From positions 62,001 to 126,000 of the forward strand of contig NZ_AUHL01000007.1 in NCBI RefSeq assembly GCF_000423165.1: a stretch of 64,000 bases of DNA. The letters are read 5' to 3'. Of this stretch, positions 52,316 through 63,006 are shown piece after piece; positions within the stretch are counted from its first letter, which is position 1; every line of letters begins with the position of its first letter. Under the pieces are notes generated by a model. The model was not told the origin of the DNA. It did no database searches and was given only the letters and a program-made list of their open reading frames with translations. The stretch comes from Pseudidiomarina sediminum DSM 21906 (lineage in GTDB: Bacteria > Pseudomonadota > Gammaproteobacteria > Enterobacterales > Alteromonadaceae). The translations under genes were made by a program, and so were the position numbers.

Positions 52316-54163
52316 GTGTTAAACAAGTTTCCGCTCTGGAAAAACCTGATGGTCATCGTCATTTTGGCGGTGGCTGCGGTTTATGCTTTACCGAATTTAT
52401 ATGGTGAAGATTACGCAGTTCAGGTTTCAGCAACCCGCACCACTGTGGTCGATACACAGGTTATGGGGCAAGTTGAAGAAACCTTGAAAGAAATTGATGT
52501 CACGCCAAAAGCCATGGCGTTGGAAGATGGTCAATTACTGGTACGTTTGAGCTCAGACAGTGAGCAGCTACGTGCTCGTGAAGCTATTTTGCAAGCGCTT
52601 GGCAATGATTACATTGTGGCATTAAACCTTGCTCCAGCGACGCCTGATTGGCTTGAAGCCATGGGCGCTACGCCGATGAAGCTGGGTCTCGATTTGCGTG
52701 GTGGTGTTCACTTCCTGATGGAAGTTGATATGAACGAAGCGATGCGCAAAATTGTAGGCCAAATGCGTGACACGGTGCGCCTGGATTTGCGTGAAGAGCG
52801 GATTCGTTATTCTAGCGTTGAACGTGACGGCAATGATGTCGTGGTGCGCGTTCGTAAAGCTGAAGACTTTGCTGATGCGGTGCGGGTACTGGATCGTGCG
52901 TACGAAGGTTTCGTATTGATTGAAGACGAAGCTGCGCAGAAGATTACGTTGCGCATGACCGAAGCGAAAATCGCCGAAACCAAAGATTACGCGATCTCGC
53001 AGAACGTGACCATTTTACGTAACCGAGTCAATGAACTTGGTGTTGCTGAGCCAGTGGTACAACGCCAAGGTGCGGACCGTATTGTCGTACAGCTACCGGG
53101 TGTTCAAGACACGGCGCGTGCGAAAGAAATCTTAGGTGCAACCGCAACGCTTGAGTTCCGTTTGGTTGATGATGAAAACAGCGTACGTGAAGCAGAGCAG
53201 GGTCGGGTGCCGTTCGGTTCGGAAATGTATCCAAACCGTAACGGTGGCAACGTCCTGTTAAAAGAAGAAGTGATTCTGACCGGTGATCATATTGTCAATG
53301 CGAGCTCAGGTTTTGATGAAAACCAACGCCCGCAGGTGAATATTTCACTGGACGGCACCGGCGGTGAGAAAATGTCACTGGCGACCCGTGATAACGTCGG
53401 CAAGCCAATGGCGACGTTGTTTATCGAGTTTAAAGCGACCGGTGAGCGCGATGCCAACGATAACATCGTTTTTGAACGCCACGAAGAAGTGATCAACGTT
53501 GCCACCATTCAGGCGCGTTTAGGTAGCAGCTTCCGTATTACCGGTCTTGATTCTCCGCAAGAAGCGCAAAACCTAGCCTTGCTCTTACGTGCTGGTGCCT
53601 TGATTGCGCCAATTCAAATTGTTGAAGAACGTACGGTTGGTCCTAGCCTCGGTCAAGAAAACATTGAAATGGGGATGCAGGCGATCATCTGGGGCTTTGT
53701 GCTTGTACTTGGCTTTATGGTGATGTACTACAAGAAGTTCGGCATGGTGGCAAACCTTGCGTTGGCTTCAAACCTAGTGTTGATTGTTGGTGTCATGTCA
53801 TTAATCCCAGGCGCAACGCTGACGTTACCAGGTATGGCAGGTATCGTTTTGACGGTCGGTATGGCGGTTGATGCGAACGTGCTTATCTTTGAGCGGATCC
53901 GTGAGGAAATCAAGGCTAACCGTAGTCCGCAACAAGCGATCCATCATGGTTACGACAGTGCGTTGTCGACCATCGCGGATGCCAACATTACAACCTTAAT
54001 CGCTGCAATTATCTTGTTCGCGGTCGGTACCGGACCTATCAAAGGTTTCGCGGTGACCTTAGCGATTGGTATTGTGACCTCAATGTTTACCTCTATTGTT
54101 GGTACCCGTGCGGTAATCAACGCGGTTTGGGGTGGTAAACGCATTGATAAGCTGTCGGTTTAG
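52316..54163 (+). CDS. secD: Protein translocase subunit SecD
   Basis: The 615-residue protein starts at GTG 52316 after AAGGAT. The first membrane helix ([20 protein letters not shown]) is followed by the large periplasmic P1 domain ([46 protein letters not shown]) and five C-terminal helices with [20 protein letters not shown], the conserved D-A-N-V motif of RND proton-driven translocases. SecD works with SecF to pull proteins out of SecYEG using the proton gradient. SecF follows after 11 bp. Confidence 0.97.
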   Translation: MLNKFPLWKNLMVIVILAVAAVYALPNLYGEDYAVQVSATRTTVVDTQVMGQVEETLKEIDVTPKAMALEDGQLLVRLSSDSEQLRAREAILQALGNDYIVALNLAPATPDWLEAMGATPMKLGLDLRGGVHFLMEVDMNEAMRKIVGQMRDTVRLDLREERIRYSSVERDGNDVVVRVRKAEDFADAVRVLDRAYEGFVLIEDEAAQKITLRMTEAKIAETKDYAISQNVTILRNRVNELGVAEPVVQRQGADRIVVQLPGVQDTARAKEILGATATLEFRLVDDENSVREAEQGRVPFGSEMYPNRNGGNVLLKEEVILTGDHIVNASSGFDENQRPQVNISLDGTGGEKMSLATRDNVGKPMATLFIEFKATGERDANDNIVFERHEEVINVATIQARLGSSFRITGLDSPQEAQNLALLLRAGALIAPIQIVEERTVGPSLGQENIEMGMQAIIWGFVLVLGFMVMYYKKFGMVANLALASNLVLIVGVMSLIPGATLTLPGMAGIVLTVGMAVDANVLIFERIREEIKANRSPQQAIHHGYDSALSTIADANITTLIAAIILFAVGTGPIKGFAVTLAIGIVTSMFTSIVGTRAVINAVWGGKRIDKLSV

Positions 54164-54174
54164 GAGGCCACATC

Positions 54175-55122
54175 ATGCATGAGTTAATTAAAACGAATAA
54201 AACCATACCTTTCATGCGCTTCCGTTGGGGCGCATGGTTGGTCAGTGGCTTCCTGCTGATTGCATCGATTGCATCACTTGCCGTCAACCAACTGAACTGG
54301 GGCCTCGACTTCACAGGCGGTACGGTCATTGAAGTGGGTTACGAGCGTGACGCGAATCTGAGTGAGATCCGCTCAACCCTCGATAGCAACGGCTTCCCGG
54401 GTGCGGTGGTACAGAACTTCGGTACGCAAAAAGACGTATTGATTCGGATTGAACCGCAAGAAGACGTTAACGCACAGGAAGTTGGTGAGTCGATTTTGCA
54501 GCTGTTGAAAAACACGGCTGATGGTGAAGTCACCATGCGTCGTATTGAGTTTGTTGGCCCGCAAGTAGGTGAGCAGCTCACAGAGCAAGGTGGTTTGGCG
54601 ATGCTAACCGCATTGATCTGTATCTTGATTTATATCGCAATACGATTCGAATGGCGTTTAGCTATCGGTGCAGTGGGTGGTTTGGCGCATGACGTTATTC
54701 TTACTCTAGGTTTGTTCTCGGTGTTGGGTTTGGAGTTCGACTTAACTGTATTGGCTGCGTTATTGGCGGTGATTGGTTACTCCATTAACGATACCGTAGT
54801 GGTCTGTGACCGAATTCGTGAGAACTTCCGTAAATACCGTAAGGGCGATGCTGAGGAAATCATTAATGGTGCTTTGACAGACACCATGAGTCGTACGGTG
54901 ATCACCTCATTAACGACCATTTTAGTGTTGCTTGCGCTGTTCTTCTTAGGTGGCGCCTTAATCCATGGTTTTGCTACGGCACTATTATTTGGTGTGATTG
55001 TCGGTACTTACTCGTCAATCTATATTGCCAGCTCGCTTGCGTTAGCTTTAGGTGTGAGTCGTGAAGACTTGATGCCACCTGAAGTTGAGAAAGAAGGCGA
55101 AGACCTCGAGATGATGCCGTAA
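54175..55122 (+). CDS. secF: Protein translocase subunit SecF
   Basis: A 315-residue partner of SecD with six membrane segments. [20 protein letters not shown] opens the periplasmic domain, [20 protein letters not shown] and [28 protein letters not shown] carry the conserved Asp of the proton path, and [20 protein letters not shown] is the typical next segment. AGGAGG precedes ATG 54175. yajC, secD and secF form one operon here; in E. coli queA and tgt precede them. Confidence 0.97.
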   Translation: MHELIKTNKTIPFMRFRWGAWLVSGFLLIASIASLAVNQLNWGLDFTGGTVIEVGYERDANLSEIRSTLDSNGFPGAVVQNFGTQKDVLIRIEPQEDVNAQEVGESILQLLKNTADGEVTMRRIEFVGPQVGEQLTEQGGLAMLTALICILIYIAIRFEWRLAIGAVGGLAHDVILTLGLFSVLGLEFDLTVLAALLAVIGYSINDTVVVCDRIRENFRKYRKGDAEEIINGALTDTMSRTVITSLTTILVLLALFFLGGALIHGFATALLFGVIVGTYSSIYIASSLALALGVSREDLMPPEVEKEGEDLEMMP

Positions 55123-55141
55123 CAAGCACAAAGGAGAACGG

Positions 55142-55924
55142 ATGATGTTAGTCGTATTATCACCTGCAAAAAACTTGGATTACGATAGTCCTTTACCAAC
55201 CGAAGCTTATTCGCAGCCACGCTTGCTGGAATACGCGCAGGAGCTGGTGGATCGGTGCCAATCGTTATCGCCACAAGATCTGAGTTCGTTGATGAAAATC
55301 AGCGACAAACTGGCGGGGTTAAATGCAGCGCGATTCGCCGAATGGCATCAACCGTTTTCTCCTGATAATGCGCGTCCAGCAGTGTTCGCTTTTGATGGCG
55401 ATGTTTATGCAGGCTTGCAAGCTGAAAAAATGTCTGACGAAACAATTACATTTGCTCAGGAACATTTACGCATTTTATCGGGTCTATATGGCGTATTAAG
55501 ACCGTTAGATCTGATGCAAGCCTATCGCTTGGAAATGGGAACTAAGCTGGATACCGCGCGTGGTAAGAATTTGTACGAGTTCTGGGGCAATGTCATTACC
55601 GACATGCTCAATGAAGATCTCAAAGCGATTGGTAGTGATGTGTTGGTGAACTTGGCGTCGAATGAGTATTTCTCGAGTGTTGAGCCGAAGAATTTGAAAG
55701 CGACCATCATTACGCCAGTGTTTAAAGACGAGAAAAATGGTCAGTACAAAGTGATCAGTTTCTGGGCAAAGAAAGCACGCGGTGCCATGGCGCGCTATAT
55801 CATGAACGAGAAAGTAACTGACGTTGCTGGCCTGAAGCAATTTAATGCCAACGGCTATCGTTTTAGCGCCGAGCAATCGAGTGCGCATGAGCTTGTGTTC
55901 TTACGTGCTGAGCGCGATCAATAA
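55142..55924 (+). CDS. yaaA: Peroxide stress protein YaaA (DUF328)
   Basis: A 260-residue cytoplasmic protein opening [20 protein letters not shown], the YaaA signature, with [62 protein letters not shown] and a [11 protein letters not shown]-like segment. E. coli YaaA lowers free iron and limits Fenton damage under peroxide stress and is controlled by OxyR. Two adjacent ATGs (55142, 55145) are possible starts after AAGGAG. It follows secF by 19 bp and may be read through from that operon. Confidence 0.95.
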   Translation: MMLVVLSPAKNLDYDSPLPTEAYSQPRLLEYAQELVDRCQSLSPQDLSSLMKISDKLAGLNAARFAEWHQPFSPDNARPAVFAFDGDVYAGLQAEKMSDETITFAQEHLRILSGLYGVLRPLDLMQAYRLEMGTKLDTARGKNLYEFWGNVITDMLNEDLKAIGSDVLVNLASNEYFSSVEPKNLKATIITPVFKDEKNGQYKVISFWAKKARGAMARYIMNEKVTDVAGLKQFNANGYRFSAEQSSAHELVFLRAERDQ

Positions 55925-55962
55925 CGGAAATGGTTTAGGGTAATTCATTTTAGGAGTCGTCT

Positions 55963-56823
55963 ATGCGTGATCAAGCACCAAGCTACCCGTCCAAGCAAGC
56001 AGGTAAAACAGCCGTCATTGTGACGTTACTTATTGTTATTGCTCTTGCGATTGCGACCTTATGGTATTTGGCGAAAGACACCGAACCGGCTCCTGCACCT
56101 ATCGAAAAACCTGTTGACCTCGCACCGCCACCGGCCGAAGTCACTGAAACCGAGATTGACCCGCCAGTAACTGAGCCTGCGGATACCGTTGAGCTAGAGG
56201 AAACTGCCGCCACTCCAGAGGCAGAGCCTGTTGCACCAGCAAAACCGTTGCCGAAACTGGCGGAAAGTAACGATGAAATTCTGCAACGCCTTAGCGAAGC
56301 TGAGCAACCGATTGAACCACTTCGCAGTGAGCAATTGATCCGTGATGCGGTGGTTTTTGTGGATAACCTTCGCAACGGTGTGGTGGTGAAAGAAGCGGCC
56401 ATCATCGAAGGTCCTAAGAGTCGTTTTCGGGTGCTTGAGCAAGACGGCAAGATTTATATCGACCCACGCTCGTATGACCGCTACAACACCATTGTGGATT
56501 GGTTTGTGAGCCTTGATAACGCGGTATTGATTCAGTTAATGAATGAGTACCAGCCCCTGTTAAAAGAAGCATTGGCGGAGATCGGTTACCCTGATACCGC
56601 ACCGAAAACGGTGTTATTCGAAGCGATTGAGGTGTTGCAAGCAACCCCGTCGGTGGGAACCGTCATTGAGCTTACCGATGAGTCTGTAATGTATCGTTAT
56701 GCTGATCCGGCGTTAGAAGCCTTACCTGCAGCACAAAAACAGATGTTGCGCTTGGGCCCTGATAACATGCGTCGCATTAAAGACAAGCTGGAAAGTTTGC
56801 ATAATGCGATGTTGACCAACTAA
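55963..56823 (+). CDS. DUF3014 membrane-anchored protein
   Basis: A 286-residue protein with a short cytoplasmic N-terminus, one membrane helix (AVIVTLLIVIALAIATLWYL, about residues 17-36), a Pro/Glu/Ala-rich linker of some 60 residues, and a globular periplasmic domain (EQLIRDAVVFVDNLRNGVVV, IYIDPRSYDRYNTIVDWFVS, YPDTAPKTVLFEAIEVLQAT, MYRYADPALEALPAAQKQML). This matches DUF3014, a family of unknown function in proteobacteria. The Pro-rich linker would span the periplasm. It follows yaaA by 38 bp with AGGAG before the ATG. Confidence 0.85.
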   Translation: MRDQAPSYPSKQAGKTAVIVTLLIVIALAIATLWYLAKDTEPAPAPIEKPVDLAPPPAEVTETEIDPPVTEPADTVELEETAATPEAEPVAPAKPLPKLAESNDEILQRLSEAEQPIEPLRSEQLIRDAVVFVDNLRNGVVVKEAAIIEGPKSRFRVLEQDGKIYIDPRSYDRYNTIVDWFVSLDNAVLIQLMNEYQPLLKEALAEIGYPDTAPKTVLFEAIEVLQATPSVGTVIELTDESVMYRYADPALEALPAAQKQMLRLGPDNMRRIKDKLESLHNAMLTN

Positions 56824-56853
56824 TCATGCTGGTCTGCAACGGAGCACCGCACG

Positions 56854-57459
56854 TTGACTACACCCACTGTAACGATTCCAGAGCATCTTCAGGCGCCATT
56901 CCCGACCCGCGGCAATCGCTTTAGTCGTTGGGTCGGACGTACTGGCATGCGCCTGCTTGGCGGTTGGCGTATTGAAGGGCAGTTACCAGACACGCGCCAA
57001 GCCATTATTCCAGTCGCGCCGCATACGTCAAATTGGGATTTCTTTGTCGGCGTTTTCGTGATGTTGGCGTTGGGACTAAAACTTTCCTACCTTGGTAAAC
57101 ACACGATTTTCCGCTTTCCAGTGAACGGCCTGTTGCGTTGGCTTGGTGGTATTCCCGTTGATCGTCGCTCTGCGCAAGGTGTGGTGGGGCAAATGGTCGA
57201 GCAGTTTAAACAACGTGATGAGTTAATTCTTGCCTTAGCGCCAGAAGGTACGCGTACGCGTGTACAAGAATGGAAGAAAGGTTTTATCCATATAGCGAAG
57301 TCAGCCCAAGTGCCGGTGGTACCGGTGGCGATGGACTTTGCGCGGAAGGTTGTCGATATTCGTCCGCCGATGATGATTAGGGGCGATATTGACGCGGAAT
57401 TACAGCGCGTGAAAGCTGCTGTCGCGCATGCGGTAGGTAAGAATCCTCAACATGCTTGA
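56854..57459 (+). CDS. 1-acyl-sn-glycerol-3-phosphate acyltransferase family protein
   Basis: A 201-residue acyltransferase starting at TTG 56854 after CGGAGC. The HX4D motif is H57-TSNW-D62, followed by LGLKLSYLGKHTIFRFPVNG, GGIPVDRRSAQG and APEGTRTRVQEWKKGFIHIA, which hold the remaining PlsC-family blocks. It lacks the N-terminal membrane helices of PlsC proper and belongs to the short LPLAT subgroup whose natural acceptor is unclear. It probably acylates a lysophospholipid or related lipid. ribH starts 50 bp downstream with its own likely promoter. Confidence 0.85.
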   Translation: MTTPTVTIPEHLQAPFPTRGNRFSRWVGRTGMRLLGGWRIEGQLPDTRQAIIPVAPHTSNWDFFVGVFVMLALGLKLSYLGKHTIFRFPVNGLLRWLGGIPVDRRSAQGVVGQMVEQFKQRDELILALAPEGTRTRVQEWKKGFIHIAKSAQVPVVPVAMDFARKVVDIRPPMMIRGDIDAELQRVKAAVAHAVGKNPQHA

Positions 57460-57509
57460 AATTGATTTTTGTGCTATTATCGCGCGGATTTCTTTAAAAG
57501 GATGCAAAC

Positions 57510-57974
57510 ATGAAGGTTATTGAAGCTGGTATCGCAGCACCAGGTAAAAAATTCGCCCTTGTGGTATCACGATTCAACCACTTTGTTGTCGATAGCTTGC
57601 AAGACGGCGCCGTGCAGGCACTTAAGCACTACGGCCAAGTGGCTGATGACGCAATCACAGTGGTGAAAGTGCCTGGCGCTTACGAATTACCTTTGGTCGC
57701 GAAAAAACTAGCTGCAAGCGGTAATTACGACGCCATTATTGCCATCGGCGCAGTTATCCGCGGTGGTACGCCACATTTTGATTTTGTTGCCGGTGAGTGC
57801 AACAGCGGTTTGAGCCGGGTCATGCATGAGTTTAATGTACCTGTCGCTAACGGCGTAATTACCACAGATACCATTGAGCAAGCCATCGAGCGTAGCGGCA
57901 CTAAAGCCGGTAACAAAGGCGCTGAAGCAGCCTTAAGTGCGCTTGAAATGGTTAACGTGCTCGACCAGCTTTAA
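57510..57974 (+). CDS. ribH: 6,7-dimethyl-8-ribityllumazine synthase
   Basis: The 154-residue lumazine synthase has [57 protein letters not shown] with the catalytic His near residue 90, and [18 protein letters not shown]. It condenses the ribityl-aminouracil and dihydroxybutanone phosphate in riboflavin synthesis. nusB follows after 13 bp, the usual ribH-nusB arrangement; the other rib genes are not in the window. No FMN riboswitch was seen upstream. Confidence 0.96.
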   Translation: MKVIEAGIAAPGKKFALVVSRFNHFVVDSLQDGAVQALKHYGQVADDAITVVKVPGAYELPLVAKKLAASGNYDAIIAIGAVIRGGTPHFDFVAGECNSGLSRVMHEFNVPVANGVITTDTIEQAIERSGTKAGNKGAEAALSALEMVNVLDQL

Positions 57975-57987
57975 AAGAGGATTTTTC

Positions 57988-58407
57988 ATGAAACCTGCTG
58001 CTCGCCGGAAGGCGCGTAAACTTGCTGTACAGGCCATCTACTCTTGGCAGTTGAGTGAGAACAGTATGAGCGATATCGAAGCTCAATTTCTTACTGACAA
58101 CGATACCAGCAAAATCGATGTTGATTATTTCCTCGCGCTAGTGCGCGGTGTTGCTGGCCAAGTTAAAGGTTTGGACGATGCCCTTTCTCCATTCTTAGAC
58201 CGTCCGTTGGCGGAGCTGGATCAAGTTGAGCGCGCGGTGTTGCGTTTGGCTGCTTTCGAGCTGCGTGATCGTTTGGACGTACCTTATAAAGTCGCTATTA
58301 ACGAAGCGATTGAGCTCGCAAAATCATTCGGTGCTGATGAAAGTCACCGCTTTGTTAACGGTGTGCTCGACAAAGCTATCGATAGCTTACGTCCTGCACG
58401 CAAATAA
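57988..58407 (+). CDS. nusB: Transcription antitermination factor NusB
   Basis: The 139-residue all-helical protein starts at ATG 57988 ([20 protein letters not shown]) after AAGAGG. It shows the family's basic N-terminus, the [20 protein letters not shown] and [39 protein letters not shown] segments and a final FVNGVLDKA. NusB binds boxA RNA with S10 in rRNA antitermination. It sits between ribH and thiL, the conserved order in gammaproteobacteria. Confidence 0.96.
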   Translation: MKPAARRKARKLAVQAIYSWQLSENSMSDIEAQFLTDNDTSKIDVDYFLALVRGVAGQVKGLDDALSPFLDRPLAELDQVERAVLRLAAFELRDRLDVPYKVAINEAIELAKSFGADESHRFVNGVLDKAIDSLRPARK

Positions 58408-58419
58408 GCGAATGCCCGC

Positions 58420-59394
58420 ATGGCTTTCGGCGAATTTGATCTGATCCAGACGTACTTTACGCAGCGTTGGCACACCCGTGACGACGCTGAAGTAGGTATT
58501 GGCGATGATGGCGCGATTTTGACGCCGGCGGAAGGCTCGCAACTGATCGTTGCGACCGATACTATGGTGGCTGGCGTACATTTCGATGCACAAACCCCAG
58601 CCCGCGCCATTGGTCATAAAGTGGCCGCAGTGAACCTCAGTGATCTTGCTGCAATGGGGGCTGAGCCGGCTTGGCTGTCCTTAGCTTTGACCTTGCCGCA
58701 GTTGGACCACGATTGGTTAACGCACTTTAGCCAAGGCTTGCGTGAGATCTGCGAATATTACAATTGTCAGCTTATTGGTGGTGATACTACGCAAGGTCCG
58801 TTGACGGTTACAGTCACTGCGCAAGGCTTTGTTCCACAAGGTCAGGCGCTCCGCCGTGACGGCGCTAAGCCTGGCGATTGGATTTATGTCAGTGGCACTT
58901 TAGGTGATGCTGGCCTAGCACTTGCTGCGCAGCAGCATCGTGCGCACATCTCGGATAATCACTATCATCGTGTGCTTGAACGCTTGTATTTTCCTTCGCC
59001 ACGGGTTGCTCTGGGGCAGAGTCTGCGCGAAATTGCGTCGAGTGCGATTGATATTTCTGATGGCCTTGCGGCCGATCTTGGACATATTCTTAAAGCCTCA
59101 CAAGTGGGGGCCCGTATCGACGTTGATGAACTTCCTATGAGTTTAGCGTTAACGGAGTCGCTTACCGCGGATGAAGCCATTGATTATGCGTTAAGCAGTG
59201 GTGATGACTACGAATTGTGTTTTACGGTACCAGAGAGCCGTCGCGGTGTGTTTGATACCTTAGTTGCACGTCATAGTGCAAAACCAACCTGTATTGGCCG
59301 TGTGACCAATGAAGCCGGGCGCTTGAAGTTAGAGCGCGATGGTGAAACCTGGCAAGCGCCTTCGACTAGATTAGGCTATGAGCACTTCAGTTAA
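58420..59394 (+). CDS. thiL: Thiamine-monophosphate kinase
   Basis: The 324-residue kinase phosphorylates thiamine monophosphate to thiamine pyrophosphate. MAFGEFDLIQTYF opens it; GIGDDGAILTPAEGSQLIVA TDTMVAGVHFD, VNLSDLAAMGAEPAWLSLAL and GGDTTQGPLTVTVTAQGFVP are the PurM-like ATP-binding blocks, and SAIDISDGLAADLGHILKAS with SGDDYELCF completes the active site. The 12-bp gap to nusB and the 17-base overlap with pgpA show one operon. Confidence 0.96.
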   Translation: MAFGEFDLIQTYFTQRWHTRDDAEVGIGDDGAILTPAEGSQLIVATDTMVAGVHFDAQTPARAIGHKVAAVNLSDLAAMGAEPAWLSLALTLPQLDHDWLTHFSQGLREICEYYNCQLIGGDTTQGPLTVTVTAQGFVPQGQALRRDGAKPGDWIYVSGTLGDAGLALAAQQHRAHISDNHYHRVLERLYFPSPRVALGQSLREIASSAIDISDGLAADLGHILKASQVGARIDVDELPMSLALTESLTADEAIDYALSSGDDYELCFTVPESRRGVFDTLVARHSAKPTCIGRVTNEAGRLKLERDGETWQAPSTRLGYEHFS

Positions 59395-59899
59395 GCCGAA
59401 GCAAACACCCATTCCACGTGTGTCGGCCAAATGGTTGGCGCACCCTGTGCATTTCTTTTCGCTGGGTTTTGGTAGCGGTTTGGCGCCCAAAGCGCCGGGT
59501 ACCTTTGGCACCCTCGCCGCCGTGCCGCTCGCGATTGCCTTACATCTGCTGCTCGCACCTTGGGCCTATGTTGCTGTGGCAGCTGTGGCCGGAATGGTCG
59601 GTATTTGGCTATGCCGGGTAACGGCCGATGCTTTGAAAGTACATGATCATCCGGCGATTGTATGGGATGAAGTGGCAGGCTATTTGCTAGCGCTGAGCTT
59701 TTTACCGCTTAATTGGGTGACAGTGGTGGGGGCTTTTGCGCTGTTCCGCTTCTTCGACATCGTTAAGCCTGGACCTATCGGTTGGTGCGATCGCCGTTTA
59801 GAAGGTGGTTTGGGAATTATGGCTGACGACTTGCTTGCAGGGGTCGCCAGCGCACTTGTCTTACATCTCGGCTATTTTCTCGCGAATACGCTGCTCTAA
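59378..59899 (+). CDS. pgpA: Phosphatidylglycerophosphatase A
   Basis: PgpA removes phosphate from phosphatidylglycerophosphate, the last step to phosphatidylglycerol. The 173-residue membrane protein has [60 protein letters not shown] and [20 protein letters not shown], whose acidic residues form the metal site. It overlaps thiL by 17 bases at its start and the convergent dxs gene by 39 bases at its end, an unusually long antisense overlap. Confidence 0.95.
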   Translation: MSTSVKPKQTPIPRVSAKWLAHPVHFFSLGFGSGLAPKAPGTFGTLAAVPLAIALHLLLAPWAYVAVAAVAGMVGIWLCRVTADALKVHDHPAIVWDEVAGYLLALSFLPLNWVTVVGAFALFRFFDIVKPGPIGWCDRRLEGGLGIMADDLLAGVASALVLHLGYFLANTLL

Positions 59900-61747
59900 A
59901 CCTGCAGCATCTAAACCAAGCTCCTGACGGATCTCGTCTTGACTACCGTGTTTAATAAATTGATCAGGTAAACCAAGCAGGAGCAACTGGGTCTGTAGCC
60001 CTTGTTGGTGGATAAATTCACTGATCGCACTACCTGCACCACCAGCAACGACGTTATCTTCGACACTGACCAACAGGTCATGGCTAGCGACAAGCTCTGC
60101 GATCAAGGCTTCATCCAACGGCTTCACAAAGCGCATATCCGCCACCGTAGCATCCAATGCTTCGGCGCAAGGTAAAACGTCATGTAAGGCGGTACCGAAG
60201 CTTAAAATAGCGACTTTCTTGCTACTGCTTTCACGCACCACACGCGCTTTACCGATAGCGAGTTGCTGCAATTCAGCGTCAATGTCACAGCCAATGCCAT
60301 TGCCACGCGGGTAGCGTACTGCAGCAGGGCGACCTAATGTATGACCGGTATAAAGCATGTTGCGGCATTCGTTTTCATCACTTGGTGCCATGATCACTAA
60401 GTTTGGAATACAACGCATATAGCTTAAATCGAATGCCCCTTGGTGGGTCGGACCATCGGCGCCGACAACCCCAGCGCGGTCAATGGCGAATAACACCGGC
60501 AAGTCTTGCAAAGCAACATCATGGATCAATTGATCATAGCCGCGTTGTAAGAAGGTCGAATAAATGGCGACGACAGGGTGGTAGCCGCCAATGGCAAGCC
60601 CTGCACCAAAGGTTACTGCATGCTGCTCGGCAATAGCGACATCATAATATTGCTTAGGGAAGCGTTGTGAGAACTCGACCATACCTGAACCTTCACGCAT
60701 GGCGGGTGTCACGGCCATGAGTTTAGGATCGCGCTCGGCCATTTCACAGAGCCAGTCACCGAAGACCTTAGAATAGGAAGGTGTTGCCGACGGCTTGCTT
60801 GGTAGTGACGTGGTTGCAGGATCAAACTTAGGTACGCCATGGTAGCCGATAGGATCTTTCTCAGCCGGCGCATAACCTTTGCCTTTACGGGTCACGATAT
60901 GTAGGAACTGTGGACCTTTCAGATGGCGCATATTGCGCAGCGTCGATACCAGCAAGTTGACATCATGGCCGTCGATAGGGCCGATATAGTTAAAGCCTAG
61001 TTCTTCGAAAATAGTACCCGGTGCGACCATGCCCTTCATGTGCTCTTCGGCACGGCTAGCAAGATGCTGAATACCAGGCATACCTTGCAGAAGCTTTTTA
61101 CCGCCTTCGCGCAATGAGGTATAGAACTTACCAGAGAGCACGCGCGCCAAATGGTTATTCAACGCACCGACATTCTCCGAAATGGACATGTCGTTATCGT
61201 TGAGAATTACTAACATATCAGGTTTGATATCACCGGCATGGTTCATCGCTTCAAATGCCATACCAGCGGTCATGGCACCGTCACCAATAATAGCGACGAC
61301 CTTTTGCTCATTGCGCTCATGTTGTGCGGCAACGGCCATGCCAAGGGCAGCACTGATTGAGGTACTGGAATGTCCGACACTCAAGGTGTCGTATTCACTT
61401 TCAGGACGCCATGGGAATGGATGAAGACCGTCTTTTTGGCGGATCGTATGCAACTGCGCTTTACGGCCCGTTAAAATCTTATGCGGATAGGCTTGATGGC
61501 CTACATCCCATACCAGTTGGTCATGCGGGGTGGCATACACGTAGTGTAGCGCCACGGTCAGTTCAACCGTGCCCAAACCTGAGGCCAAGTGACCGCTACT
61601 TTGGCTGACGGAGTTTAATAAAAACTCACGTACTTCAGCGCAGAGCTGCGGCAGTTGGCGTTCGTTCAGGGTGCGAATATCTGCCGGTGTATCGATAAGA
61701 TCGAGGAGCGGATAGACGCCCTGCTGCGAACGAGAATTAGATGACAT
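59861..61747 (-). CDS. dxs: 1-deoxy-D-xylulose-5-phosphate synthase
   Basis: Dxs makes DXP from pyruvate and glyceraldehyde-3-phosphate with thiamine pyrophosphate, feeding the MEP isoprenoid pathway and thiamine/pyridoxal synthesis. The 628-residue protein has [56 protein letters not shown] (TPP motif), DAGPIDGH-like [28 protein letters not shown] and [23 protein letters not shown] 61747 lies 4 nt after the ispA stop; the frame is open back to 61783 inside ispA. xseB, ispA and dxs form one operon. Confidence 0.96.
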   Translation of the reverse strand: MSSNSRSQQGVYPLLDLIDTPADIRTLNERQLPQLCAEVREFLLNSVSQSSGHLASGLGTVELTVALHYVYATPHDQLVWDVGHQAYPHKILTGRKAQLHTIRQKDGLHPFPWRPESEYDTLSVGHSSTSISAALGMAVAAQHERNEQKVVAIIGDGAMTAGMAFEAMNHAGDIKPDMLVILNDNDMSISENVGALNNHLARVLSGKFYTSLREGGKKLLQGMPGIQHLASRAEEHMKGMVAPGTIFEELGFNYIGPIDGHDVNLLVSTLRNMRHLKGPQFLHIVTRKGKGYAPAEKDPIGYHGVPKFDPATTSLPSKPSATPSYSKVFGDWLCEMAERDPKLMAVTPAMREGSGMVEFSQRFPKQYYDVAIAEQHAVTFGAGLAIGGYHPVVAIYSTFLQRGYDQLIHDVALQDLPVLFAIDRAGVVGADGPTHQGAFDLSYMRCIPNLVIMAPSDENECRNMLYTGHTLGRPAAVRYPRGNGIGCDIDAELQQLAIGKARVVRESSSKKVAILSFGTALHDVLPCAEALDATVADMRFVKPLDEALIAELVASHDLLVSVEDNVVAGGAGSAISEFIHQQGLQTQLLLLGLPDQFIKHGSQDEIRQELGLDAAGLEQRIREKIAEM

Positions 61748-61751
61748 GCGA

Positions 61752-62639
61752 TTAATGATCCCGATTGAGCAATTGTTCTGCAAAATTTTCTAGTAACTCG
61801 GTATTGTAGGGGATTCTGTGCAGTGCTTGAAGTGCTTTGTTATGTAATTGCTGAAGCTTTACGCGCGCGCCGTCGAGGCCAAGCAGTTGTACGTAAGTAC
61901 TCTTTGCCGCCGCTTCGTCTTTACCGTTTGTTTTTCCGAGAGTTTCCGTCGAGCTGGTGACATCAATAATATCGTCTCTGACTTGGAACGCTAACCCTAA
62001 CCAAGTCGCAAACTCGGCAAAGTCATCGGCATGAGCTTGTGCAGCATCATCGCCGGCGAGCACCCCAACTTGCACCGCAGCGATAATCAAAGCACCGGTT
62101 TTTAGTTGGTGTACTTGCTCTAATTCCGCTTCCGTCAACTGTTTGCCAGTGGCTGCCAAATCAAGCGCTTGTCCGCCACACATGCCGCGACTTCCGCTGG
62201 CCTTACCAAGCACACGTAGCATCGCGATTTGGCGACCGGTATCGACGTCTAATCCCGGTTGGCTGAGCAGTTCAAAGGCTAAGGTTTGCAGCGCGTCTCC
62301 GGCTAAAATCGCCGTCGCTTCATCAAAGGCACGGTGGCAGGTGGGCTGGCCGCGGCGTAAGTCATCATCATCCATCGCAGGTAAGTCATCGTGGATAAGC
62401 GAGTACGCGTGGATACACTCAATGGCTGCCGCGGCATGATCAAGCGCGCGTGATGGCGCGTTGCAAAGCTCACCGACAGCGTACGTTAAAAACGGCCGCA
62501 CGCGCTTGCCGCCAAGCACCAACGCGTAGCGCATGGCATCTTGTAGACGGGCAGCTGGTGAAACGAAATGTTCAAGATGGTGATCTAACACGCGGTTAAT
62601 GTCGTCGCGTTGACGTGCGAGTAACCCTTGCAAAGTCAC
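61752..62639 (-). CDS. ispA: Farnesyl diphosphate synthase
   Basis: The 295-residue prenyltransferase condenses isopentenyl diphosphate with DMAPP and GPP to give farnesyl diphosphate. The first Asp-rich motif is [20 protein letters not shown] and the second is [37 protein letters not shown] and [20 protein letters not shown] are also typical. It starts at GTG 62639, and that codon overlaps the xseB stop (GTGA), so translation is coupled. It supplies precursors together with dxs, the next gene. Confidence 0.96.
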   Translation of the reverse strand: MTLQGLLARQRDDINRVLDHHLEHFVSPAARLQDAMRYALVLGGKRVRPFLTYAVGELCNAPSRALDHAAAAIECIHAYSLIHDDLPAMDDDDLRRGQPTCHRAFDEATAILAGDALQTLAFELLSQPGLDVDTGRQIAMLRVLGKASGSRGMCGGQALDLAATGKQLTEAELEQVHQLKTGALIIAAVQVGVLAGDDAAQAHADDFAEFATWLGLAFQVRDDIIDVTSSTETLGKTNGKDEAAAKSTYVQLLGLDGARVKLQQLHNKALQALHRIPYNTELLENFAEQLLNRDH

Positions 62640-62884
62640 GAGCGCTCATCTCCTTCACTACTGTTCTGTTCAGCGAATGGGGTTAGTGTTTCGCCGTTTT
62701 GCTGTTGTAACAGCTGGCTGACTTTCTGCTCTGCCTGTTGCAATTTTTCTTGGCTGAGGCGTGAGAGTTTTACGGCCGTTTCGAATTCTTCTAGTGCTTT
62801 TTCTAAAGGCAGCTCGCCTTGTTCAAGTTTCAGCACAATCTTTTCGAGTTCCGTAATGGCTTGTTCTAATGATAAGTCACTCAT
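62636..62884 (-). CDS. xseB: Exodeoxyribonuclease VII small subunit
   Basis: The 82-residue protein starts at ATG 62884 (MSDLSLEQAITELEKIVLKL) and has the family helix EQGELPLEKALEEFETAVKL with the final QKVSQLL. XseB oligomers wrap the XseA stalk and are needed for exonuclease VII activity on single-stranded DNA. The C-terminal tail ([19 protein letters not shown]) is longer than usual. An upstream in-frame ATG at 62932 lacks a ribosome-binding site. First gene of the xseB-ispA-dxs operon, divergent from thiI. Confidence 0.94.
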   Translation of the reverse strand: MSDLSLEQAITELEKIVLKLEQGELPLEKALEEFETAVKLSRLSQEKLQQAEQKVSQLLQQQNGETLTPFAEQNSSEGDERS

Positions 62885-62944
62885 AGTGTTATCCAGTGTA
62901 GATGGGCGCATCAGGTGCTTCGTATCGCGCACAAGTTACCCTGA

Positions 62945-62973
62945 TTCCGATGGACCGTCAAATCAGTTATACT
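62945..62973 (+). promoter_or_regulatory. Candidate thiI promoter
   Basis: TATACT at 62968-62973 is a strong -10; the 17-bp-spaced -35 position holds TTCCGA, a poor match. The start codon is 33 bp downstream. Confidence 0.4.
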
Positions 62974-63006
62974 AGGGCGTTTTAACGCCAAATAAAGTGC
63001 TCTTCC

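Noticed and set aside
57460-57509. FMN riboswitch before ribH
   Set aside because: The gap is only 50 bp and has none of the conserved RFN-element blocks.
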